A stretch of 62,175 nucleotides of DNA from an uncultured Treponema sp. (GCA_937923945.1 CALDWC010000174.1:1-62175), one strand, 5' to 3'; shown: positions 1 through 8,946, numbered from the stretch's first letter. The notes: generated by a model not told the origin, from the letters alone. Numbers and translations are program-made.

Positions 1-595
1 CATCTTTGCCGACTTTGGCAAGTTTATCAACGGTACGCAAAACATCTTCGCTTTTTTCCCGAACCGAAAGTTTTTCCAACAAGCGGTTAAATAGCCCCCT
101 ATGCGAGATATGTACATGAAAATTTTCAATTCCCATCACCAAAAAACTTTGGATAATCAGATTTACAATTTCAAAATCGCTTTCCGCATTGTCAGAGCCG
201 ACGATGTCAAAATCGCATTGCATAAATTCACGGAATCGTCCCGCTTGCGGTTTTTCGCCCCGCCATACATTCGCGATGTGATACCGCTTAAACGGAAACA
301 CGATTTCGTCTTTATGCTCAGCGACGAACCGTGCAAGCGGCACCGTTAAATCAAACCGCAGCGCAACATCACGACCGCCGTTATCCATAAAGCGGAAAAC
401 CTGTTTTTCGGTTTCTCCGTTACTCTTGCGCAGCAGCACTTCGGAATATTCCAATGCCGGCGTATCAATCGGTACAAAGCCGAACTTCCGAAATACCGTG
501 CGTAAAGTTTCAGTTAAAAGTTGCCGCCGGATTTCCAGCTTCGGTGTATAATCCCGAAAGCCTTTGAGAACCCGCGGGGTAATTAATTCACTCAT
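1..595 (-). CDS. hisS: Histidyl-tRNA synthetase, 5' part (cut by window edge)
   Basis: Class II aminoacyl-tRNA synthetase that charges tRNA-His in the cytoplasm. Only the first 198 residues lie in the window; the rest runs off the left edge. The protein starts MSELITPRVLKGFRDYTP, the usual N-terminus, followed by motif 2-type sequence (RYHIANVWRGEKPQAGR with FREFMQCDFDIVG) that binds ATP and acceptor stem. The ATG at 593-595 sits 6 nt after a perfect TATAAT box and has no ribosome binding site, so the mRNA is probably leaderless. It is divergent from the sugar dehydratase gene at 736. Identification is firm; the C-terminus cannot be judged. Confidence 0.93.
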   Translation of the reverse strand, partial: MSELITPRVLKGFRDYTPKLEIRRQLLTETLRTVFRKFGFVPIDTPALEYSEVLLRKSNGETEKQVFRFMDNGGRDVALRFDLTVPLARFVAEHKDEIVFPFKRYHIANVWRGEKPQAGRFREFMQCDFDIVGSDNAESDFEIVNLIIQSFLVMGIENFHVHISHRGLFNRLLEKLSVREKSEDVLRTVDKLAKVGKD

Positions 596-601
596 ACTAT
601 G

Positions 602-630
602 ATTATAAACTAAGTATAAAAATAATGCAA
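602..630 (-). promoter_or_regulatory. hisS promoter, predicted leaderless
   Basis: On the minus strand TTGCAT (625-630), a 17-bp spacer and TATAAT (602-607). The -10 box ends 6 nt before the hisS ATG, which places the expected transcription start at or next to the start codon. No Shine-Dalgarno sequence is present. Confidence 0.7.
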
Positions 631-694
631 GATAATGAAAACCAAAAGCACAATCGGTTATTAAAAAAAGAGATATAAGGAAATGATTTATCAC

Positions 695-722
695 TTGTAA
701 AAATACGGTATTTTGTTATACT
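695..722 (+). promoter_or_regulatory. Promoter of the sugar dehydratase gene
   Basis: TTGTAA (695-700), 16-bp spacer, TATACT (717-722). The ATG at 736 follows 13 nt later without a recognisable ribosome binding site, so the predicted leader is only about 6 nt. Confidence 0.5.
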
Positions 723-735
723 TAAAATCTGCCGT

Positions 736-2229
736 ATGAAAGAAGAAACGAAGATTTATATTATCGGGGCGGGGCTTGCCGGAACTACGATTGCGGAACA
801 AATTCAGCGAAAAAAAGTGTTTGGCGAAGTGGCGGCATTTTTTGATGATGATCCTCAAAAAATAGGTACGAGTATCGGCGGTATTCCGGTGCTGGGTCCG
901 ATCGGCGAAGTTACGAAAATTTTCCGCGCCGAAAAAAATGCGGAAGCCTTGATTGCGATTCCGTCCATTCGGATTGAACGCCTGCAAGAAATCTATGTCG
1001 GTTTAAAGCAGGGCGGTTTTACCAAAATCAAAATTTTACCGACGCTGTCGCAAATCATTGACGGGACGGCGCATTTGGTGCAGGCTCGCGATATTAATCC
1101 GGAAGATTTACTCGGCAGAACGCCGATTACGATTAAGTTGACGGAAACGCTTTTCTATCTCCGCGGAAAACGAGTGTTAATCACCGGAGCAGGCGGTTCA
1201 ATCGGGAGTGAGCTTTCGCGGCAGCTTTTGTCCGCCGGAGCCGAACGCGTGTACTTATTCGGGCATGGTGAAAACTCGATTTATCAAATCCGCAAAGAAC
1301 TCTCTATTTTACAGGAAGGCGGAGTCGGTGAAAAGGCGATTGTCGTTCCCGTTATTGGAGATTTAAAAGACCGTGACTATATGACGTATATTTTCGGGCA
1401 GTTAAATTGTAATGTTGTGTTCCATGCCGCAGCGTATAAACATGTTCCGCTGATGGAAGAAAATCCGGTCGCCGCTATTCAAAACAATGTGTTTGGAACG
1501 AAAAATCTCCTCGATGCCTGCTTAGCCAACAATGTAAAGCGCTTTGTGCTTATTTCGACCGACAAGGCGGTTGACCCCATTTCGGTGTACGGTATTTCCA
1601 AGTTTTTATCGGAAAAGCTCGTGCTGAATGCAGCCGCAAAGGCAACTGAAATGCACAGCGATGCGGCGTATATGTTTGTGCGGTTCGGTAATGTGCTGGG
1701 TTCCCGCGGTTCTATTTTTCCGCTGTTCGTTGAACAAATCCAAAACGGCGGACCGGTAACGATTACCGATAAACGAATGGAGCGTTACTTTATGACGATA
1801 CCGGAAGCCTGTTCGCTTATTTTGCAAACTGCCGGTGTCGGTAAAAATGCAACGTCCTATCTTTTGGAGATGGGTAAACCGGTAAATATCTACGAAACGG
1901 CGCAGCAGCTGATCCGCTATATGGGCTATGATCCGGAAGTTGACATCGGGATTAAATTTATCGGAATGCGGCTCGGGGAGCGTCTTTCGGAAATTTTAGT
2001 TTCAGAAAATGAAATAACGGAAAAAACGGACTATCCGAAAATTCTTAAAATTATTTCAACGGCACCGAATGCGTTTCAAGAACCTGTTCTGGCAAAACTG
2101 CTGGCGGCGCTCGCTCCGGTGTGCAGCCGTGATCCGGCACAGCCGGAATTATTTCGGAACAAAGAATATTTACTTTCCGTTTTGAAACAAAACTTTGTTC
2201 ATTATGCAAAACATGCAAAGACAGAGTAA
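736..2229 (+). CDS. NDP-sugar 4,6-dehydratase, CapD/FlaA1 family, soluble form
   Basis: Extended short-chain dehydrogenase expected to convert UDP-GlcNAc (or a similar NDP-sugar) to a 4-keto-6-deoxy sugar for surface glycans or flagellin glycosylation. Residues 1-125 form a CoA-binding-like Rossmann domain (IIGAGLAG near the start). Residues from about 146 form the dehydratase: TGAGGSIGSE binds NAD(P), and STDKAVDP with YGISK (about residue 284) supplies the YxxxK pair. Full CapD/WbpM proteins carry about four membrane helices before this; they are absent, giving 497 residues. The YxxxK tyrosine is like the FlaA1 type rather than the WbpM/PglF type, which has methionine there. A mobile repeat lies 7 nt after the stop. 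No polysaccharide cluster surrounds it. Confidence 0.85.
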   Translation: MKEETKIYIIGAGLAGTTIAEQIQRKKVFGEVAAFFDDDPQKIGTSIGGIPVLGPIGEVTKIFRAEKNAEALIAIPSIRIERLQEIYVGLKQGGFTKIKILPTLSQIIDGTAHLVQARDINPEDLLGRTPITIKLTETLFYLRGKRVLITGAGGSIGSELSRQLLSAGAERVYLFGHGENSIYQIRKELSILQEGGVGEKAIVVPVIGDLKDRDYMTYIFGQLNCNVVFHAAAYKHVPLMEENPVAAIQNNVFGTKNLLDACLANNVKRFVLISTDKAVDPISVYGISKFLSEKLVLNAAAKATEMHSDAAYMFVRFGNVLGSRGSIFPLFVEQIQNGGPVTITDKRMERYFMTIPEACSLILQTAGVGKNATSYLLEMGKPVNIYETAQQLIRYMGYDPEVDIGIKFIGMRLGERLSEILVSENEITEKTDYPKILKIISTAPNAFQEPVLAKLLAALAPVCSRDPAQPELFRNKEYLLSVLKQNFVHYAKHAKTE

Positions 2230-2236
2230 CCGTTAA

Positions 2237-2390
2237 GGAGGCACTGATTAATTCAATCGAGAATTAATCAATGACAACCTTTAAAATCTGTTGTTTCGAA
2301 AATGTTCAGAATTCTACCTTATTATACTGAATATTGAGAAACAATTAGGAAACGCTGTTAAACGGCGTCAAGCCTTTAATCAGTGTTTCC
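2237..2390 (+). repeat. MITE-like element copy 1 (154 bp)
   Basis: Starts GGAGGCACTGATTAA and ends with the inverted relative TTTAATCAGTGTTTCC. Flanked by TTAA at 2233-2236 and 2391-2394, a target duplication fitting YTAR. Contains a left hairpin (short form), a central TTGTTTC/GAAACAA hairpin with TGTTCAG, and a right hairpin GGAAACGCTG/CAGTGTTTCC. It fills most of the gap between two rightward genes. Confidence 0.85.
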
Positions 2391-2442
2391 TTAAAAACGT
2401 AGATACTTCTTATTTACGGAATTATTATATTAAGGGAATTAT

Positions 2443-3141
2443 ATGAAAAAAACAATTCGTATTTTTATTTTTTCGGACGGGCACGGAAAGTTGGAAAATT
2501 TGGCTGCCGTGCGGGATATTATCGAAGGTACCGACTTGGTGTTATTTGCCGGAGACTTTACCAAATTTAATAAACCGGATACCGGTGAACCTTATTTTCA
2601 GATGCTCGCCGATTGCAAAAAGCCGATGTTTTCCGTTTTAGGAAATTGCGATTATCCGGAGCTCCTCCAACTGACAAAACAAAATAAATGTTCAGTAGAC
2701 GGTTGCGTAAAAAATTTCGGGGATCTTTTTATCACCGGTTCGGGGGGAGGCAGTAAATTTACCGGAACAACGCCTTATGAACGCACGGACGAAGAACTTC
2801 GGTCGGATTTGGCTGCTGCCGAAAAAAAATTGCAGGCGGGAGAAATCAAAGCAAATCGATTAATTGTGATGACCCACAATCCGCCGTTTGACACAAAACT
2901 GGATAAGGTTCCTATGGCGCATGTCGGCTCGAAATTACTGCGTTCGTTTACGGAAACGTATGAACCGCTTTTGCATATTTCAGGACATATCCACGAATCG
3001 GTCGGCGTTGACAAAATCGGAAAAACCGTTTTGGTAAATCCCGGTTCACTTGCCGACGGGCGATACGCGATTTGTGAACTTATCGAATATGAAACCGGTT
3101 TTGAAGTTGGCGAAATAAAGCTTTTGAGTGCGGATCGATAA
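2443..3141 (+). CDS. Metallophosphoesterase, YfcE/MJ0936-like
   Basis: Calcineurin-like phosphoesterase of 232 residues, predicted to hydrolyse small phosphodiesters with two metal ions in the cytoplasm. The metal-binding blocks are all visible: FSDGHG near residue 10, AGDFT near 40, LGNCD near 69, MTHNPPFD near 145 and SGHIHE near 183. GNCD in place of GNHD is normal in the YfcE branch. The start is preceded by a purine-rich AAGGGAATTAT. The stop lies 2 bp from the end of the convergent acetyltransferase gene, so there is no room for a terminator. The substrate is unknown. Confidence 0.85.
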   Translation: MKKTIRIFIFSDGHGKLENLAAVRDIIEGTDLVLFAGDFTKFNKPDTGEPYFQMLADCKKPMFSVLGNCDYPELLQLTKQNKCSVDGCVKNFGDLFITGSGGGSKFTGTTPYERTDEELRSDLAAAEKKLQAGEIKANRLIVMTHNPPFDTKLDKVPMAHVGSKLLRSFTETYEPLLHISGHIHESVGVDKIGKTVLVNPGSLADGRYAICELIEYETGFEVGEIKLLSADR

Positions 3142-3143
3142 AA

Positions 3144-4043
3144 TTAAACATTCGTTTCAAAGGTTGTAATCACAAACGCTGCTTTTTTTTTAAAGCCGAG
3201 CCGTCGGTATAATTTTTGTGCCGGATCGTTTTTTACTTTGACAAAAAGCACAAATGTATCGGTGCAAGCTGAAAGCGTTTGAAATGCAAACCGCAATACG
3301 GCTTCCGCACAATGGTGCCGCCGATATGTCGGTAGCGTATATACGCCGCCTATTTGCTTGCAGCATATTCCGCACGCGTTCGTATGGGCCTTTGCTACAA
3401 TCGTTCCGTTGATTTCACCTTTAAAGAGCGTTTGTTCGCCGAGCATATTCAAAAGATAAAGCCGTGAAAAAAATTCGTTTTGCGTTGTCCGTTCGAGCTC
3501 TTCGCGTTCATAGCCGAATTGGAGCGGCAGCAGTTTTTCTACATCGCTTTGCGTACATACCGCACAACGGATATCGGTATCTTGCGGAGACGGCTGTTTT
3601 AAAAACTCCGTGGCGGAAAGTGTCAGCAAAAAATACGCTTCACTCCGTTTCCGTCGGTATTGATGCGCGGCTACTAAATAGCTTTCAATAAAATCCGAGC
3701 ATTTTTTTTCGCCCATAATTGAGCGAATGGGAACCTCATCAAAAAAACTTTTTGTGCAGGAAAAAAAAGCGTGCATAGTCGTTTCGGTTACATTCGGAAA
3801 ACAATGCAAAAACGTTTTTTGTCCGTCAACGGCACAAACTGCTGCAATTTCCGTATTGTGAAAAAAAATAAACGAAATGATTTTTTGGTTTTGGGATTTT
3901 TTCACCGAAGTTTTTTTTGTATTAAAATATTTTTGCTGCCCCAATAAAACGCTTGCCAAGTTGACACAAAGCGGTTCAAACTTTTTAACAAAAGCCAAGC
4001 CCAGTGAAATTGTTTCCGCCGTTATTTTTTTTGCGCACCACAT
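3144..4043 (-). CDS. GNAT-family N-acetyltransferase
   Basis: 299-residue protein with a C-terminal GNAT fold. The acetyl-CoA loop region is IGGVYTLPTYRRHHCAEA (about residues 227-244; the expected R/QxxGxG/A loop is degenerate), followed by LFVKVKNDPAQKLYRRLGF, the usual beta5/alpha4 ending. The N-terminal half lacks clear motifs. It is the third gene of a leftward set: the ATG lies 1 nt after the stop of the GH3 gene, so it is probably co-translated. Acceptor unknown; the pairing with a cell-wall hexosaminidase hints at amino-sugar or peptidoglycan metabolism, which is inference only. Confidence 0.75.
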   Translation of the reverse strand: MWCAKKITAETISLGLAFVKKFEPLCVNLASVLLGQQKYFNTKKTSVKKSQNQKIISFIFFHNTEIAAVCAVDGQKTFLHCFPNVTETTMHAFFSCTKSFFDEVPIRSIMGEKKCSDFIESYLVAAHQYRRKRSEAYFLLTLSATEFLKQPSPQDTDIRCAVCTQSDVEKLLPLQFGYEREELERTTQNEFFSRLYLLNMLGEQTLFKGEINGTIVAKAHTNACGICCKQIGGVYTLPTYRRHHCAEAVLRFAFQTLSACTDTFVLFVKVKNDPAQKLYRRLGFKKKAAFVITTFETNV

Positions 4044-4044
4044 T

Positions 4045-5940
4045 TTAAAACTGCAACGTCTTCAAAGGAAGTACTCCTTTTGGAATAACATCCCCGCATA
4101 AACAAGCAAGCGCCGCTTTAAACGAAACATCCGCATAACTATATACGGCAATTGCAGTTTCCGCTCGTAAGTCTTGCAAAAAAACCGGAGACAACACCGA
4201 AATGATAAAATACTGTTTTTCCGGAAACCTCGTCTGCATTGTTTTTAAAACTCCGGCTGAATACGAATCGTACACACAAAAAATAATTTTTTCATAATTT
4301 CTCGTCCGTAAAAACAATTCATCCGTGCGAGCAAATCCGCTTTCTTTAAAATAATTTTTTGCAATGCGGAAAAGGTTCGGATAATCGCTCACCACTAAAA
4401 CGCTATCATCATGGGAAAGCCGCGTTTTCGCAGTGCGGGTTTGCCCCTTTGGTAACGGTATCAACGTAGCGGCACGCGCCGCGAAAGACTGAAAAAAATC
4501 ATCGGCTCCTTCAACGGGGAAGTTTTTTTCCAAATTTTCAGGCTTCGGTAAAATCGGAACATGGTTTACGCTTTTAAAATATTGTAGCTTTTTTAAAATA
4601 ATCCGTTCGGCACTCGATTGCACCGCGGCAAAAAAAGTTTTATCTCGTTTCATGAGAGCGATATTTTCAGTCCACACCGGATCTTGAAGCGAAGGCGTTG
4701 TAGAGGATTCTACAATATTATTTCCCGCTTGCAGCGCAAGGGTAACGCTTCGTGAAAAATTTCCTGCATAGTGCAGCGCACTGTGCATCATCATATCGTC
4801 GGTTACGATTAAACCTGAAAAGCCGAGTTCCCCGCGCAAAAGTCGCGTGATTATATCGTAGGAAAATGTTGCCGGCATATTTTCCGGCATCAGCTGCGGA
4901 AAATTCAAATGTCCCGCCATAATCAGTGGAATCGATTCCGCTATCGTAGCTCGAAACGGTTCAAGCTCGCGCTCGTAAAATACCTTTCGGGTTATATCAA
5001 TACGCGGCAACCGCCCGTGGCTGTCCGCTTCGGTATCGCCATGCCCGGGAAAATGCTTTGCCGTACTTAAAAGTCCCGCCGCATGGAGTCCTTCGGAAAA
5101 CGCCGTCGCAAGGCGGGCAACACTTTTTGGGTTATCGCCGAATGAACGGGATGCAATCACCGTTGAATGAAGATTAGTATATAAATCGACTGTAGGAGCA
5201 AAGTTTACATTAATCCCGATAGCGGCAAGTTCCCGTCCGATGTAGTATCCTGAAAAAAAAGCGTCTCGCGGTAATGCCGAAGCCCCGCAGGCGAGCGCGC
5301 TCGGTACTTGTGAGGTTAAACCTTTCACGTGCCTGACCCGTCCCCCTTCCTGATCCGTTGCCGCAAAAAGCGGAATACTGAATCGAGACTGTAAACTGCG
5401 CGTTTGCAAATGTAAAATTGCTTGTGAAAGTTTTTTTGAATCGGCGGTGTTCCAGCCGAAAATTTTAATACTTCCCAATCCGGCGGCAACCCACGATTCT
5501 ACCCGCTCACTCGGATTTTGCCCCGCCCATCCGAACATAAATACTTGCGCCAAAAGTTCTTCCGCCGTCATCGCATTGACGATTTTTTTTGCAAGCAATT
5601 CCGGTTTTTCATCATCGAAAAAATTCGGAAGCGAAGCATCCCGAGCGGGACGATTTACAACAATCCGGCGGATCTCATCAGGTATGGTATAGGAAAACGA
5701 TTCGGAAGGTACAAACGGTTTCAAATTCGCAAGTTCGGTTTTGCTACTGAAAAAATAATCGGCACGTAATATCGGTATATCTTCCGTGATGCGTTGCGGC
5801 GCGGCGATTTTGACCGCTGCGATTTCGGCAAGAGCGGCAGGTTTATTCGGATGCGCATGCCGCACAAGTTTTACCGCCGCTATAGTACCGGCACCGCAAG
5901 CAAAGAAGAATGCAAAAACGGCAAAGAGTTTTTTACTCAT
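4045..5940 (-). CDS. Exported glycoside hydrolase family 3 (NagZ-like)
   Basis: Predicted beta-N-acetylhexosaminidase acting on peptidoglycan fragments or chitooligomers. I start it at 5940 (MSKKLFAVFAFFFACG), because this gives a clean signal/anchor segment and an 8-bp overlap with the upstream gene; an open frame extends 30 codons further but lacks a signal. GH3 blocks: ATDQEGGRVRHVKG, then KHFPGHGDTEADSH, the catalytic D/H segment typical of NagZ, then VTDDMMMHSAL with the nucleophile Asp. About 631 residues, far longer than cytoplasmic NagZ; the last 230 or so form an extra C-terminal domain without obvious motifs. Followed at once by the GNAT gene. Confidence 0.85.
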   Translation of the reverse strand: MSKKLFAVFAFFFACGAGTIAAVKLVRHAHPNKPAALAEIAAVKIAAPQRITEDIPILRADYFFSSKTELANLKPFVPSESFSYTIPDEIRRIVVNRPARDASLPNFFDDEKPELLAKKIVNAMTAEELLAQVFMFGWAGQNPSERVESWVAAGLGSIKIFGWNTADSKKLSQAILHLQTRSLQSRFSIPLFAATDQEGGRVRHVKGLTSQVPSALACGASALPRDAFFSGYYIGRELAAIGINVNFAPTVDLYTNLHSTVIASRSFGDNPKSVARLATAFSEGLHAAGLLSTAKHFPGHGDTEADSHGRLPRIDITRKVFYERELEPFRATIAESIPLIMAGHLNFPQLMPENMPATFSYDIITRLLRGELGFSGLIVTDDMMMHSALHYAGNFSRSVTLALQAGNNIVESSTTPSLQDPVWTENIALMKRDKTFFAAVQSSAERIILKKLQYFKSVNHVPILPKPENLEKNFPVEGADDFFQSFAARAATLIPLPKGQTRTAKTRLSHDDSVLVVSDYPNLFRIAKNYFKESGFARTDELFLRTRNYEKIIFCVYDSYSAGVLKTMQTRFPEKQYFIISVLSPVFLQDLRAETAIAVYSYADVSFKAALACLCGDVIPKGVLPLKTLQF

Positions 5941-6397
5941 TACCGTTTCCGTTCCAAGTAAAATTATCGGGACTGTTTTCCTCCAGGTAAATATTTTCAT
6001 ACCGTCCGGAATCTTCCGGCGATTTATCATTCGGGAAATAGGTTAAGTGCATAAACCACAGGACATCCTGCAAATCGGCAAAATTATCGGAACACGAAAA
6101 ACGGAAATACAAGTCCGCATCTTCCAAAAATTGCCGCAACTCATAATTCGGTTTTGCATACGGGTCTATCGCTTCGCGAACATTGCTGCGGACTCCGCCG
6201 TACCAAGCAATCGCCACTTTGAATAAATGCAACTGATGCGCTTCGTCCATTGAATATACTTCGTAAATTCCGGCAACGGCAGGTGTTCCCGTCGTGATTT
6301 TATATTTATCGGCTTTTTCCACCGGTGACCAGTTAATGGTATATGACGCATCGGCGTTTTTCGTTTTTTTTGTTATAACATATTGCAGTGCTTGCAT
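5933..6397 (-). CDS. Hypothetical protein upstream of GH3
   Basis: 154 residues, soluble, rich in aromatic and acidic residues, no family recognised. Visible pattern: MQALQYVITKKTKNA, a YTINWSP stretch, then an aromatic-rich C-terminal half (YFRFSCSDNFADL, WFMHLTYFP). The open frame continues to 6544, but that start would lie in the terminator hairpin of the preceding gene; the promoter at 6405-6433 places transcription start at the ATG at 6397. First gene of the operon leading into GH3 and GNAT. Function unknown. Confidence 0.65.
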   Translation of the reverse strand: MQALQYVITKKTKNADASYTINWSPVEKADKYKITTGTPAVAGIYEVYSMDEAHQLHLFKVAIAWYGGVRSNVREAIDPYAKPNYELRQFLEDADLYFRFSCSDNFADLQDVLWFMHLTYFPNDKSPEDSGRYENIYLEENSPDNFTWNGNGNE

Positions 6398-6404
6398 GAT
6401 ATGC

Positions 6405-6433
6405 ATTGTAGCAAAAGAGTAATTTTTTTTCAA
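6405..6433 (-). promoter_or_regulatory. Promoter of the hypothetical-GH3-GNAT operon, predicted leaderless
   Basis: Minus strand TTGAAA (6428-6433), exactly 17-bp spacer, TACAAT (6405-6410), then 7 nt to the ATG at 6397. No ribosome binding site. Spacing from -10 to ATG is the same as at moxR. Confidence 0.65.
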
Positions 6434-6540
6434 CGTATCGAGTAGATGTTTTGAAATGAGTAATTGTTGAAAACTGATTTTACCTGCGGGAGACAAATTT
6501 CCATAAAAAATATCGACGGTGAAATTGTATAAAGGCGAAA

Positions 6541-6572
6541 ACAACTTACGGACTTGTCATTCCGTAAGTTGT
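6541..6572 (-). terminator. Hairpin terminator after the outer-membrane barrel gene
   Basis: A perfect 12-bp stem, ACAACTTACGGA paired with TCCGTAAGTTGT around an 8-nt loop. On the minus strand it is followed by a short T-run, 12 nt after the stop of the barrel gene. Confidence 0.7.
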
Positions 6573-6583
6573 TACAAAGTGGC

Positions 6584-7276
6584 TTATAATCTATATCCGA
6601 AACCAAGTCCGACATTAAACATAAAGTTATTGTGCCTGACTTTTGCGTCGTTCAAATATTCAAAAGCCTTTTTTTCGTTATTATATGTTGAAGGCTTTTT
6701 TAAATCAACACCGAAACTTGCCGTCGGGTTTATGAAAAACTTACCGAGGTTTACATCTGCACCCAAGCCTAAAACAAAGTAATAGTGGTTCATATCTTTT
6801 TTCCAGCTGTCCGATGCATTTTTCCGTAAATCCGTATCACCGTCTTGTGCGGCAACATTAAAAGCAAAATCGAAACCAAGCATCGGATATAAATCGACCA
6901 ATCCTAACTTAAAAGGATATTTCCCCAATATTGAAATATCAAAGTTTGTTTCCCTATAATCCGCATTCGAACCGGACGGTTTGACAGTCAAACCTGCTAG
7001 AGAACCATTTCCTTCGGTTTTAAAACCGTTAACACTGAAATCCGCACCAAGTCCAAGCCGAATATAGGTCGCATCAAAAAAAATATGAGCTCCAAGAAAA
7101 TTTTTAGTTGTATCGCTATTTACAGAGACATCAGTTCCTATAATCGGTATTTTTCCGGTCCCTTTAAAAGATTCAAGTGTTCCGGTGTAATCAAGTCCGC
7201 CTCCGATAGAAAAATCTATCGCGAACAGAGAAACAGCCAAACAGGTGAACATACCGAACGTTAGTATTTTTTTCAT
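6584..7276 (-). CDS. Small outer-membrane beta-barrel protein
   Basis: 230 residues with a clear signal peptide (MKKILTFGMFTCLAVSLFA, cleavage before IDFSIGGG). The mature part is made of alternating aromatic/glycine strands such as IDFSIGGGLDYTG and FMFNVGLGFGYRL, as in eight-strand Opa/OmpX-like barrels of treponemes. Strong ribosome binding site AAAGGAG 6 nt before the ATG. It has its own leader with a hairpin next to the RBS and its own terminator, so it is probably monocistronic. Specific ligand or role cannot be told. Confidence 0.75.
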   Translation of the reverse strand: MKKILTFGMFTCLAVSLFAIDFSIGGGLDYTGTLESFKGTGKIPIIGTDVSVNSDTTKNFLGAHIFFDATYIRLGLGADFSVNGFKTEGNGSLAGLTVKPSGSNADYRETNFDISILGKYPFKLGLVDLYPMLGFDFAFNVAAQDGDTDLRKNASDSWKKDMNHYYFVLGLGADVNLGKFFINPTASFGVDLKKPSTYNNEKKAFEYLNDAKVRHNNFMFNVGLGFGYRL

Positions 7277-7282
7277 AGTTTA

Positions 7283-7304
7283 CTCCTTTGTGGGAAAAAC
7301 CCAC
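7283..7304 (-). promoter_or_regulatory. Hairpin next to the RBS of the barrel gene
   Basis: GTGGGAAAAACCCAC (7290-7304) forms a 5-bp GC-rich stem and ends directly at the ribosome binding site AAAGGAG (7283-7289). It could shield or stabilise the 5' end of the mRNA; no effect can be proven from sequence. Confidence 0.45.
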
Positions 7305-7442
7305 GTATGAAAAAAGATAAGACTATTTTGTTTCGTTAAAAGCAATATCAACGAGAAACAGCCTTCCGCACAAAAAATGTTAAAACATAAAAATAGTTAC
7401 AAGTATCTTGTATGATTTTTGATAAATATCAAGTAAATCCCC

Positions 7443-7502
7443 TTGTTTTTTTTTATTTTGCCTGTTAAAATTACGGTACGGATATTCCGTATAGATAGGA
7501 GG
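7443..7502 (+). promoter_or_regulatory. Promoter and RBS of the pnt operon
   Basis: TTGTTT (7443-7448), 17-bp spacer, TAAAAT (7466-7471). A consensus AGGAGG (7497-7502) precedes the pntAA ATG by 5 nt. Confidence 0.65.
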
Positions 7503-7507
7503 AAACT

Positions 7508-8665
7508 ATGATTATTGGTGTGCCGAAAGAAATTATGCAGGGTGAAGCTCGTGTTGCAGCGACCCCTGAAAGTTGTGCATCGTTTATTGCAGACGGGCAT
7601 TCTGTGCTGGTCGAAAAAGGTGCCGGTATTGGGTCTTATTTTTTGGACGAGGCGTATGTAAAAGCGGGTGTGACATTGGTTGATGATGTTGCCGAGTTGT
7701 ACAAAAAAGCGGATTTAATTCTCAAGGTAAAAGAGCCCCTTTTTAATGAAAAGAAAAATTGCAGTGAAATTTCGATGATGCATAGGGGACAGTATTTGAT
7801 TACGTTTATTCATCCCGCATCTCCGGTAAATCATGCAATGGTAAAAGAGATGGCGGCAGCCGGCGTGATTTCCTATACGCTTGACGGAGTACCACGAATT
7901 TCGCGCGCACAAAATATGGACGCATTAACTTCGATGAGTACCTGCGCCGGATATAAAGGTATTATGATTGCCGGAAATTTGCTGCCGCGTTTTATGCCGC
8001 AGATTTTTTCCGCCGTCGGTATGATCAAGCCGGTGAATGTACTCGTAATCGGAACCGGTGTCGGCGGTTTGCAGGCGCTCGCGACGGCAAAACGTCTCGG
8101 TGCGGTGATTCACGCAGCCGATATTCGTCCTGCGGCACGCGAACAGGCGCAATCACTCGGCGCAAAGGTGATTGATTTGGGCGTTGACGAAAAAGAAGCG
8201 GTCGGTGAGGGCGGCTATGCACTGCACTTGAAAGAATCGACGTTGCAGCATGAACGCGAAATGCTCGCTCCGCATGTGAAAGACATGGACATTATTTTTA
8301 CGTCCGCGCTGGTTCCGGGAAAAATTGCGCCGAAAATTATTACCGAAGAAATGGTAAAAACCATGAAGCACGGTTCCGTTATCGTGGATATTTCAATTGA
8401 CCAGGGCGGTAACTGTGAAATTACGCCGTCCGGTACCGTTGAAACCAAACACGGAGTGAACTTGGTCGGTATTAAAAATATTCCGGGTATGCTTCCGGAA
8501 AGTTCAACATGGATGTTTGCAAAAAACATTTACAACTTGGCAAAATATTTGATTAAGGGCAAGGAATTATCAACGGATACGAGTGATGAAATTGTCCGCG
8601 GTATTCTTACGACCATTGACGGCAACGTTGTTCACGCCGGTGCAAGAGAGGCTATGGGTTTATGA
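7508..8665 (+). CDS. pntAA: NAD(P) transhydrogenase subunit alpha, part 1 (NAD-binding domain I)
   Basis: Soluble dI component of the proton-translocating transhydrogenase, which moves hydride between NADH and NADP+ using the proton-motive force. 385 residues beginning MIIGVPKEIMQGEARVA, the AlaDH/PNT N-terminal signature. The Rossmann motif is VIGTGVGGLQA near residue 178, and the RQD-loop region is around DIRPAAREQ. The alpha chain is split into PntAA and PntAB as in Rhodospirillum rubrum. The stop overlaps the pntAB start (ATGA). Alanine dehydrogenase is a relative, but the downstream genes settle the assignment. Confidence 0.93.
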   Translation: MIIGVPKEIMQGEARVAATPESCASFIADGHSVLVEKGAGIGSYFLDEAYVKAGVTLVDDVAELYKKADLILKVKEPLFNEKKNCSEISMMHRGQYLITFIHPASPVNHAMVKEMAAAGVISYTLDGVPRISRAQNMDALTSMSTCAGYKGIMIAGNLLPRFMPQIFSAVGMIKPVNVLVIGTGVGGLQALATAKRLGAVIHAADIRPAAREQAQSLGAKVIDLGVDEKEAVGEGGYALHLKESTLQHEREMLAPHVKDMDIIFTSALVPGKIAPKIITEEMVKTMKHGSVIVDISIDQGGNCEITPSGTVETKHGVNLVGIKNIPGMLPESSTWMFAKNIYNLAKYLIKGKELSTDTSDEIVRGILTTIDGNVVHAGAREAMGL

Positions 8666-8940
8666 TTATCGCCGTTTTATTGGGAGTATTTATTGTTGCA
8701 ACCTTTGTCGGCTACAAACTCATCAGTGATGTTCCCAGCCTTTTGCATACTCCGCTGATGTCGGGCATGAATGCACTGTCGGGTATTACCGTTCTTGCAA
8801 CGATTGCCGAAACCGTCAATGCGACTACCGTTACGGGGCAGGCGATCGGTTGCATCGGAATTATCGTAGCGACAATAAACGTTGTTGCGGGTTTCGGTTT
8901 GACACACAGAATGCTGATGATGTTCAAAGGTTCCAAATAA
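8662..8940 (+). CDS. pntAB: NAD(P) transhydrogenase subunit alpha, part 2 (membrane)
   Basis: 92 residues with three hydrophobic segments (about 1-20, 30-55, 60-85) and the conserved LLHTPLMSGMNALSGIT block of PntAB. With the membrane part of PntB it forms the proton channel (dII). The start ATG overlaps the pntAA stop by 4 bp, implying translational coupling. Separated from pntB by a 60-nt gap that contains a terminator-like hairpin. Confidence 0.93.
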   Translation: MIIAVLLGVFIVATFVGYKLISDVPSLLHTPLMSGMNALSGITVLATIAETVNATTVTGQAIGCIGIIVATINVVAGFGLTHRMLMMFKGSK

Positions 8941-8946
8941 GCGGAT

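Noticed and set aside
6398..6544. TTG start at 6544 for the hypothetical protein before GH3
   Set aside because: It lies in the terminator stem of the barrel gene, and a strong promoter sits between it and the ATG at 6397.
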